Source: Alphaproteobacteria bacterium
GTDB taxonomy: Bacteria; Pseudomonadota; Alphaproteobacteria; RS24
Length of the DNA: 46,493 nt
Assembly: GCA_029253645.1 (NCBI GenBank)
Contig: JAQWZC010000134.1
Coordinates: forward strand, 1-46,493
Reading direction: 5' to 3'
The translations under genes and the position numbers were made by a program. This document shows, piece after piece, positions 38,957 to 46,493 of the stretch (its first letter is position 1; each line of letters begins with the position of its first letter). The notes under the pieces are model-generated. The model saw only the letters and a program-made list of their open reading frames with translations. It ran no database searches and was not told the DNA's origin.

Positions 38957-40885
38957 TTATTCTGCCGCATTCGGGGCGGGTTTGGGAGCGAGATTAGGGT
39001 TAGGGGTGGCTTTGCGCGCATGATGCAATAATAAAGTCAGCGCGGCCGGTGTCATGCCATCCAGTCGGGCGGCCTGTCCCAAAGTGACCGGACGCGCCGC
39101 CGCCAGTTTCTGGCGCACTTCCGTTGCCATGCCCTCCAGCGTCAAATAGTCGATATCTTTCGGCAATTGCAGCGCTTCATCGCGGCGAAACGCTTCAATA
39201 TCAGCCTGTTGGCGGTCGAGATAACCGGCATAGCGCGCATCGGTTTCAATCTGAAACCGAATATCCTCATCCCAATCGGCCATGTCCGGCCAAATCGCGG
39301 CGAGGTCTTGCCAGTCAATGGATGGATAAGCCAGCAGCTCAACCATATTGCGGCGCACCCCATCAGCGCGAATATGCAGACCTTTTTGGCCCGCCTCATT
39401 GGGGGTCATTTGCCAGCTTTCGGCCTTGGCGCGCGCGGCCTGTAATTTAGCCATTTTGGCATCAAAATACGCCGCGCGTTTGGCCCCGACCAACCCCGCC
39501 GCCACACCCTTAGCGGTCAAGCGTTGGTCGGCATTATCGGCTCGCAAGGTGAGGCGATATTCCGCCCGTGCGGTGAACATGCGATAGGGCTCGCTCACCC
39601 CCTTGGTCACCAAATCATCAATCATCACGCCAATATAAGCCTCGGCGCGGTCGAAGATAATGCTGTCCTGACCGGCGGCGGCGAGGGCCGCATTCAATCC
39701 GGCCACCAGCCCCTGACCAGCAGCTTCCTCATAGCCTGTCGTGCCATTAATCTGTCCGGCCAAATACAGCCCGGGCAGGGCTTTAAGTTCGAGGCTGGGC
39801 AGCAGGGCGCGCGGGTCAACATAATCATATTCAATGGCATAGCCGGGCCGCATAATATGCACATTCTCAAGCCCGGGAATGGTGCGGATAAACGCATCTT
39901 GAATATTCTCGGGCAGTGAGGTGGAAATGCCATTGGGATAAACGGTCGGGTCATCCAGGCCTTCCGGCTCTAGAAAAATCTGATGCGAAATCCGGTCGGG
40001 AAACCGCACAACCTTATCCTCAATCGCCGGACAATAGCGCGGGCCGACACCGGCAATTTGCCCCGAATAGACCGGCGATAATTTGACGTTTTTTTCGATT
40101 ATATCAAAGGTCGCCTGATTGGTATGGGTGATATGGCAGACGGTTTGCGGCACGGTGATTTTTTCACTCATAAAGGAAAACGGCACGGGATGTTCATCGG
40201 CCGGTTGCGCTTCCAAAATATCGGTATTAATCGTGCGCCCATCAAGCCGCGCCGGTGTGCCGGTTTTCATCCGCCCCAAAGACAGCGCGCCGCTTTCACC
40301 GGCCAGCGCGTAAAGCCGCTTGGATAGGGTGATGGCCGGTGCCTCGCCATGGCGTCCCGCCGGAATGCGCTGCGTGCCAATATGCACAATGCCATCGAGA
40401 AATGTGCCGGTGGTCAACACAATCGCCGCCGCATTAATGCGCTTGCCATCAGCCGTTATAATGCCGCAACACCGCCCCTCATGCACCACTACATCATCAA
40501 CCGGCTGGGCCAATACATGCAGGTTTTCAGTCTCGGCAATGGCGGCCTGCATGGCGAGGCGATAAAGTTTGCGATCGGCCTGTGTGCGCGGCCCGTGCAC
40601 CGCCGGGCCTTTGCGCCGATTAAGCAGGCGAAACTGAATACCTGCCTGGTCAGCGACGCGGCCCATCAGCCCGTCCAACGCATCAATCTCGCGCACCAAA
40701 TGACCCTTACCGACACCGCCAATGGCCGGATTGCAAGACATCTCGCCAATCGTTTCCAACTTATGCGTAACCAACAGAGTTTGCGCGCCAAAGCGCGCCG
40801 CCGCTGCCGCCGCCTCGCAACCGGCATGGCCGCCACCAATGACAATCACGTCATAGCGCGGTGCAATGTCTGTTTCTGCCTTCAT
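38957..40885 (-). CDS. mnmG: tRNA U34 carboxymethylaminomethyl synthase subunit MnmG (GidA)
   Basis: [65 protein letters not shown]. Confidence 0.98.
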   Translation of the reverse strand: MKAETDIAPRYDVIVIGGGHAGCEAAAAAARFGAQTLLVTHKLETIGEMSCNPAIGGVGKGHLVREIDALDGLMGRVADQAGIQFRLLNRRKGPAVHGPRTQADRKLYRLAMQAAIAETENLHVLAQPVDDVVVHEGRCCGIITADGKRINAAAIVLTTGTFLDGIVHIGTQRIPAGRHGEAPAITLSKRLYALAGESGALSLGRMKTGTPARLDGRTINTDILEAQPADEHPVPFSFMSEKITVPQTVCHITHTNQATFDIIEKNVKLSPVYSGQIAGVGPRYCPAIEDKVVRFPDRISHQIFLEPEGLDDPTVYPNGISTSLPENIQDAFIRTIPGLENVHIMRPGYAIEYDYVDPRALLPSLELKALPGLYLAGQINGTTGYEEAAGQGLVAGLNAALAAAGQDSIIFDRAEAYIGVMIDDLVTKGVSEPYRMFTARAEYRLTLRADNADQRLTAKGVAAGLVGAKRAAYFDAKMAKLQAARAKAESWQMTPNEAGQKGLHIRADGVRRNMVELLAYPSIDWQDLAAIWPDMADWDEDIRFQIETDARYAGYLDRQQADIEAFRRDEALQLPKDIDYLTLEGMATEVRQKLAAARPVTLGQAARLDGMTPAALTLLLHHARKATPNPNLAPKPAPNAAE

Positions 40886-40990
40886 ATTCCGGCTTTCATA
40901 TCCCTGTCTTCCGGTACCTTAATGGCGTGATAGCGCATAAGCGCCAATGCCGACAAGCGCAAATGCGCGCAGCACCCCCTCATGGCCAAT

Positions 40991-41006
40991 TGTTTCACGT
41001 GAAACA
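40991..41006. promoter_or_regulatory. parS centromere site between mnmE and mnmG
   Basis: Second perfect TGTTTCACGTGAAACA. Confidence 0.95.
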
Positions 41007-41013
41007 TTTCGCG

Positions 41014-42381
41014 CTATTTGCCGATACAAAAATCAGCAAAGACAATATCCAATAATTGTTCGACATCGACCGCACCGGTCAGCCGTCCCAAGGCGCGTTG
41101 CGCCAAACGCAAATCCTCGGCAGCCAACTCCAAAGCCGGTGCGTTTTGCGCCGCCTTAATATGACGAAGCACATCTTTTAAAATCTCGGCATGGCGCTCG
41201 CGCGTCACCAAGACGCTGTCGCCCAAACCGGCCTTTTCTCTCACCAGCACCCCAAGCCGCGCCATCAGAGCGCCCGCGCCCGCACCGCTTGTCGCCGACA
41301 AGGCCACATCATAAGACCCATCCGGGGCGGCTGCGATATCGGATTTATTGGCCAGCCGCAAATCCGCGGCAGCCAAACGGCCTGTCATCTCGGCAGGCGA
41401 CAACACCGCATCGGGGGCGCTGACCAGCACCACAATATCGGCCTCATCGGCGGCTTGCTCGGCACGGCGCACGCCCTCGCGCTCAATATCATCACCGGCG
41501 GCACGCAAGCCCGCCGTATCGACCAGCGTCACCGGCACACCATCCAACACCATCGCCACCTCAATGGCATCGCGTGTGGTGCCCGCACGGGCCGACACAA
41601 TGGCCGCGGCACGACCCGCTAACATATTGAGAATACTAGATTTTCCGGCGTTTGGCGCACCCAATAAGGCAATCTGCACACCATCGCGCAGGCGCAAACC
41701 CCGCTTATCGCCGACATGCGCCGCCAAAGCGTCGTGCAGGGCGGGCAAGCCATTCAGCGCCGACTGCCCCAAACCGCCGGGCAAATCTTCATCGGCAAAT
41801 TCCAAATCAGCTTCCAAATGGGCCAGCATGGTTTTCAGTTCATCGCGCCATGCCTCGGCTTGATGTCGCAATTGACCGCGCAATTGGTCGAGCGCACGGG
41901 CTTGTTGGGCACCGCCTTCCGCGTCAATCAAATCGGCTATCGCCTCGGCGGCGGTTAAATCCATTTTGCCATTCACCACAGCGCGGCGGGTAAACTCACC
42001 GGCCTCCGCCGGGCGCAATCCGCCCACCTGCGCCAATGCAGCCAAGACCGATTGCGTGACCGCCAAGCCGCCATGCACATGCAGCTCCACCATATCCTCA
42101 CCGGTAAAACTATGCGGCGCGGCAAAGCGCATAATCAGCGCCTCATCCAATAGGGTTTTATCTTGCGCGCCATCAGGCTCAGATAGTGACGCCAAGGGGG
42201 CATAGAGCCGTCGCAAAGCAGCTTGGCGCGGGGGCGGGGGGGTGGTGACGCCCAAAGCCGTTAGGGCCGCGTCACAGCTGCTGCCCGACAGGCGAATAAT
42301 CGCCACCGCCGCGCGCACCGGCGCCGTCGATAAAGCGAAAATCGCATCCTTTTGCGGCGCGCCATGATTATCAGCCGACAT
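41014..42381 (-). CDS. mnmE: tRNA modification GTPase MnmE (TrmE)
   Basis: [60 protein letters not shown]-terminal FADFCIGK. Confidence 0.98.
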   Translation of the reverse strand: MSADNHGAPQKDAIFALSTAPVRAAVAIIRLSGSSCDAALTALGVTTPPPPRQAALRRLYAPLASLSEPDGAQDKTLLDEALIMRFAAPHSFTGEDMVELHVHGGLAVTQSVLAALAQVGGLRPAEAGEFTRRAVVNGKMDLTAAEAIADLIDAEGGAQQARALDQLRGQLRHQAEAWRDELKTMLAHLEADLEFADEDLPGGLGQSALNGLPALHDALAAHVGDKRGLRLRDGVQIALLGAPNAGKSSILNMLAGRAAAIVSARAGTTRDAIEVAMVLDGVPVTLVDTAGLRAAGDDIEREGVRRAEQAADEADIVVLVSAPDAVLSPAEMTGRLAAADLRLANKSDIAAAPDGSYDVALSATSGAGAGALMARLGVLVREKAGLGDSVLVTRERHAEILKDVLRHIKAAQNAPALELAAEDLRLAQRALGRLTGAVDVEQLLDIVFADFCIGK

Positions 42382-42430
42382 GCTCAGGTCTCACCTTGTG
42401 CTGCTCCGAATTTCGGCTAACCTGCCCGAC

Positions 42431-44509
42431 ATGACCGATAAAGGCAATGCCATCTTCACGCGCAATCGGCTGGGCGCGGCGACCAGCCCCTATCTTTTGC
42501 AGCACAAGGATAATCCGGTGCATTGGCAACCTTGGGAGGCGGCCGTGTTTGACGGGGCGCGCCGCCGCAATGTGCCGGTTCTGCTTTCCATCGGCTATGC
42601 GGCGTGTCATTGGTGCCATGTCATGGCGCATGAAAGCTTTGAGGATGACGAGGTCGCCGCGCTGATGAATGCGCATTTTGTCTGCATCAAGCTCGACCGC
42701 GAGGAGCGTCCCGACCTTGATGAGATTTATATGAGCGCGCTGGCCATGATGGGCGAACAAGGCGGCTGGCCACTGACCATATGTCTGGATGCTGAGGGCG
42801 CGCCCTTTTGGGGCGGCACATATTTTCCCAAAAATCCGCAATATGGTCGCCCGGGCTTTATGCAAATCCTCACCGAGATACATCGCATTTGGACCGAGAC
42901 ACCCGACAAAATCGCCGCCAATACCAAAGCGTTGACGCAATCTTTAAAGGCCAAAGCCGCTGCCGATGCGCGGGGCGATATGCCCGCCGGACTTCCCGCC
43001 CGCGCCGCGCAAACTCTGGCCGGTCATATTGATATGGATAAGGGCGGGCTGGCCGGTGCGCCGAAATTTCCGCAAGCCTTTCTCTATCAGTTTTTATGGC
43101 AGCAAGCCCAGCTGAGCGGCGACGCCACCATGCGCGAGGCGGTTTTGGTGAGCGCGCGCAAAATCTGTCAGGGCGGGATTTACGATCATGTCGGCGGGGG
43201 CTTTGCCCGCTATAGCGTTGATGCGGATTGGCTGGTGCCGCATTTTGAGAAAATGCTTTATGACAATGCGCTGCTCATTGATTGGCTTTGTGCGCTTTAT
43301 CGCGACACACAAGAACCGCTTTTTGCCGCCCGTATTGCCGAAACCGTTTCTTGGCTCATGCGCGATATGGTGACGCCCGAAGGCGCATTTGCGGCCAGCC
43401 TCGACGCCGATACGGAGGGCGAAGAGGGCAAGTTTTATGTCTGGGACAAGGCCGAGATTGAGGCCGTTTTGGGCGCAGAAGCAGAGACAAAAGCAGAGGC
43501 CTTTTGCGCGGCTTATGATATTTCCGAAGGCGGCAATTTTGAGGGTAAAAACATTCCCAATCTTTTGGCACATGGCGATGCGCCTCTGGCTCATTTCGAA
43601 GCCGCCCGCGCCGCGCTGCTCAAAGCCCGCGCCACGCGCACCGCCCCCGGGCGCGATGATAAAATTCTGGCCGATTGGAACGCCATGATGATTGGCGCGC
43701 TGGTTGAAGCGGCACGCATATTTAACCGCGCCGATTGGCTGGCTTTGGCCGAGACAGCTTATGCCGCCGCGCGCACCGCGCTGACTGATAAGCAGGGCCG
43801 CCTATGTCACGCCGCGCGCAATGGCCAACGGCTCGATGTCTCGCTGGCCGGCGATTATGGCTTTATGGGGCAAGCCGCCGCCGCGCTTTATGCGGCAACC
43901 GGTCTCGCTTCTTATCTCGACCAGGCCCGCGCCGATGCCGATTATTTACACGCGCATTTTCACGATGACGCCCGCGGCGGCTATTTTGCCAATCTGGCCG
44001 ATGAGACGACGCTATTGGTCAATAATAAACCGGTGCAAGACAATGCCCAACCAGCCGCCAATGCCGCCGCCCTCGCGCTGTTTGCGACGCTGGCCACATT
44101 AACCGGCGATACTATCTGGCGCGCCCGCGCCGCGCAGGGGTTCACCGATTTGGCCGGTCATTTGGCGCAAGGCTATCCGGCCATGACCGCGCTCTTAACC
44201 ATGCGCGGCACGCTCGACCATGCGCTGTCAATCATCATTATTGCCGAGACTGATGCAGAGAGCGATAAGACCGCGCTTGAGCGCGCCGCCTTGGCGCATC
44301 CGATATTTTGCCGCCAGGTCATTGTGTTGCCGCCCGACAGCACGTTAGAGCCTGCCCATCCGGCGCATGGCAAGGTGATGGTGGACGCCAAGCCTACCGC
44401 CTATATTTGTCCGGGCCAAAGCTGCCGCCCACCGCTGACCGATGCGGCCGCGCTGAGCGCCGAACTTGACGCCTTGCTGCGCGCGCGACAAACTAAGCCG
44501 CTAGATTAA
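42431..44509 (+). CDS. DUF255 / YyaL-type thioredoxin domain-containing protein
   Basis: [91 protein letters not shown]. Start 42431 preferred over 42380. Confidence 0.93.
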   Translation: MTDKGNAIFTRNRLGAATSPYLLQHKDNPVHWQPWEAAVFDGARRRNVPVLLSIGYAACHWCHVMAHESFEDDEVAALMNAHFVCIKLDREERPDLDEIYMSALAMMGEQGGWPLTICLDAEGAPFWGGTYFPKNPQYGRPGFMQILTEIHRIWTETPDKIAANTKALTQSLKAKAAADARGDMPAGLPARAAQTLAGHIDMDKGGLAGAPKFPQAFLYQFLWQQAQLSGDATMREAVLVSARKICQGGIYDHVGGGFARYSVDADWLVPHFEKMLYDNALLIDWLCALYRDTQEPLFAARIAETVSWLMRDMVTPEGAFAASLDADTEGEEGKFYVWDKAEIEAVLGAEAETKAEAFCAAYDISEGGNFEGKNIPNLLAHGDAPLAHFEAARAALLKARATRTAPGRDDKILADWNAMMIGALVEAARIFNRADWLALAETAYAAARTALTDKQGRLCHAARNGQRLDVSLAGDYGFMGQAAAALYAATGLASYLDQARADADYLHAHFHDDARGGYFANLADETTLLVNNKPVQDNAQPAANAAALALFATLATLTGDTIWRARAAQGFTDLAGHLAQGYPAMTALLTMRGTLDHALSIIIIAETDAESDKTALERAALAHPIFCRQVIVLPPDSTLEPAHPAHGKVMVDAKPTAYICPGQSCRPPLTDAAALSAELDALLRARQTKPLD

Positions 44510-44523
44510 ATCGGAGCGAGCGC

Positions 44524-45213
44524 ATGAACGAGACAGTTCAAATACCCATTGGTGATGACTATTTTGACGGCTATTTGGCCCACCCCAAAGGCGCGCCGAA
44601 AGCCGGTGTCGTCGTCATTCAAGAAATTTTCGGCGTGAATGGCGATATTAAGCAAACCGCCGATTGGCTGGCCGATGAGGGCTATCTCGCCCTCGCGCCG
44701 GATTTATTTTGGCGTCAAGAGCGCAATGTCTCACTAACAGACGGCTCTGAAGCGGAATGGCAAAAAGCCCTTGCCCTGATGAATGGCTATGGCGGCGATG
44801 AAGGCGTTGGGGATATACAAGCCGCGATTGATTATTTGCGCGCCCGGGGCTGCGCGAAAATCGGCACAATCGGCTTTTGTTTGGGCGGGCGCATGGTGTT
44901 TCTCGCCGCCTGCCGCACCAATGCAGACGCTCACGCTTCCTATTATGGGGTCGGTATTGAGGGACTGCTGGGCGAGGCGGAAAACATTACCGCGCCGACA
45001 TTGGTTCATATTGCGGCTGAGGATGAATTTGTTCCAAAGCCCGCACAGGCCGCCATTAAAGACGGGCTGGCCGCGCATGAACTGGCGCAAGCGCATATTT
45101 ATGACGGGCAAGACCATGCTTTTGCGCGCCATAATGGCATGCATTATGACGCCGCCGCCGCCGCATTGGCGCATGGCCGCACATTGGATTTATTTCAAAA
45201 AGCGCTTGGCTGA
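44524..45213 (+). CDS. Dienelactone hydrolase family protein
   Basis: GVVVIQEIFGVNGDIKQTADWLADEGYLALAPDLF, IGTIGFCLGGRMVFLAA (C nucleophile), YDGQDHAFARHNG. Confidence 0.93.
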   Translation: MNETVQIPIGDDYFDGYLAHPKGAPKAGVVVIQEIFGVNGDIKQTADWLADEGYLALAPDLFWRQERNVSLTDGSEAEWQKALALMNGYGGDEGVGDIQAAIDYLRARGCAKIGTIGFCLGGRMVFLAACRTNADAHASYYGVGIEGLLGEAENITAPTLVHIAAEDEFVPKPAQAAIKDGLAAHELAQAHIYDGQDHAFARHNGMHYDAAAAALAHGRTLDLFQKALG

Positions 45214-45232
45214 ACGGCGTTGACGTGACCGC

Positions 45233-46489
45233 TTAAGTATTCATCGAGTCGAAAAACTCATCATTGTTTTTGGTGTTTTTCAGTTTATCAATCAAGAACT
45301 CAGCCGCATCAACCGCACCCATTGGGTTGAGGATGCGGCGCAGCACATAGATTTTCGCCAAAGCGGCCGGGTCCACCAGCAGCTCTTCTTTCCGCGTGCC
45401 TGATTTCATAATATCAATGGCCGGGAAGACGCGCTTATCGGAAATTTTCCGGTCGAGCACGATTTCCGAATTGCCGGTGCCTTTAAATTCTTCAAAGATG
45501 ACCTCATCCATGCGCGAGCCGGTTTCAATCAGCGCGGTGGAAATAATGGTCAATGAGCCACCTTCTTCAATATTCCGCGCCGCGCCGAAAAACCGCTTCG
45601 GACGCTGCAAAGCATTTGCGTCCACACCACCGGTCAAAACTTTACCAGACGACGGAACAACTGTGTTGAATGCCCGACCCAAACGCGTGATAGAATCGAG
45701 CAAAATCACAACATCGCGTTTATGCTCCACCAACCGTTTGGCCTTTTCAATCACCATTTCTGATACTGCAACGTGTCGCGTCGCTGGCTCATCAAAAGTA
45801 GAGCTCACAACCTCGCCTTTCACAGACCGCTGCATGTCAGTGACCTCTTCCGGGCGCTCATCAATCAATAAAACGATCAAATAACATTCTGGGTGATTTC
45901 TCTCGATAGAATTGGCAATATTTTGAAGCAAAACGGTTTTACCAGTCCGCGGCGGTGCGACGATCAAGGATCTTTGGCCCTTACCAATTGGTGCAACCAA
46001 ATCAATAATACGCGCGGAGCGGTCCTTTGTTGTGGGATCCGCTAATTCCATATTCAATCGCTCATCCGGATAAAGCGGAGTCAAGTTTTCAAAGGCTACT
46101 TTGTGACGAGCGTGCTCTGGATTTTCAAAATTGATTTTCTCAACTTTCGTCATGCCAAAATAGCGTTCAGTATCCTCTGGTGCCTTAATGATACCTTCGA
46201 TTGTATCTCCCGTCCGCAAGGAAAACTGCCGTATCATTTCTGGAGACACATAGATATCATCCGGACCGGGCAAATAGTTTGCCTCAGGGGATCGCAGGAA
46301 ACCAAATCCATCTTGAAGCACTTCCAAAACTCCATCACCGGATATTTCCACGCCATCTTCAGCACGCTCTTTCAAAATAGAGAACATCATGTCACCCTTG
46401 CGCATGGTTGACGCGTTCTCAATTTCCAGCTCCTCAGCCATAGAAATCAAATCTTTTGGGCTTTTTGCCTTCAATTCAGCTAAAGTCAC
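45233..46489 (-). CDS. rho: Transcription termination factor Rho
   Basis: [87 protein letters not shown]. Confidence 0.98.
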   Translation of the reverse strand: MTLAELKAKSPKDLISMAEELEIENASTMRKGDMMFSILKERAEDGVEISGDGVLEVLQDGFGFLRSPEANYLPGPDDIYVSPEMIRQFSLRTGDTIEGIIKAPEDTERYFGMTKVEKINFENPEHARHKVAFENLTPLYPDERLNMELADPTTKDRSARIIDLVAPIGKGQRSLIVAPPRTGKTVLLQNIANSIERNHPECYLIVLLIDERPEEVTDMQRSVKGEVVSSTFDEPATRHVAVSEMVIEKAKRLVEHKRDVVILLDSITRLGRAFNTVVPSSGKVLTGGVDANALQRPKRFFGAARNIEEGGSLTIISTALIETGSRMDEVIFEEFKGTGNSEIVLDRKISDKRVFPAIDIMKSGTRKEELLVDPAALAKIYVLRRILNPMGAVDAAEFLIDKLKNTKNNDEFFDSMNT

Positions 46490-46493
46490 ACGG

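Noticed and set aside
1-46493. CRISPR arrays, transposons, prophage, toxin-antitoxin or restriction-modification systems
   Set aside because: Looked for direct-repeat/spacer patterns and hallmark protein motifs in all ORFs; none seen.

Overview
This is a compact chromosomal segment of an alphaproteobacterium, probably origin-proximal (my inference from gene content). I identified 42 protein-coding genes, one of them cut by the left edge, and one tRNA-Gly(GCC). I saw no transposase, integrase, phage module or CRISPR array. The backbone is conserved housekeeping: rsmB-rpe-heparinase-purH; ubiH//amtB-aminotransferase-ftsK-lolA-xth; DUF3576-leuS-lptE-holA; parB-parA-rsmG-mnmG-mnmE; and rho at the right edge. 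Two perfect parS palindromes (TGTTTCACGTGAAACA) lie in the mnmE/mnmG/rsmG region. The best candidate for a poorly described system is the five-gene minus-strand operon at 6020-11099: ExbB/TolQ, ExbD, a second ExbD whose expected transmembrane Asp is Asn, a vWA protein with a TonB-like N-terminal TM anchor, and a large periplasmic repeat-like protein. Other leads are a near-perfect sigma-54 promoter at an amtB with no adjacent glnK, a structured 5' leader before the aminotransferase, a composite palindromic element at the left edge, a composition change inside rho, and many short tandem duplications. No database search was possible. Product names come from motif and family recognition in the translations.
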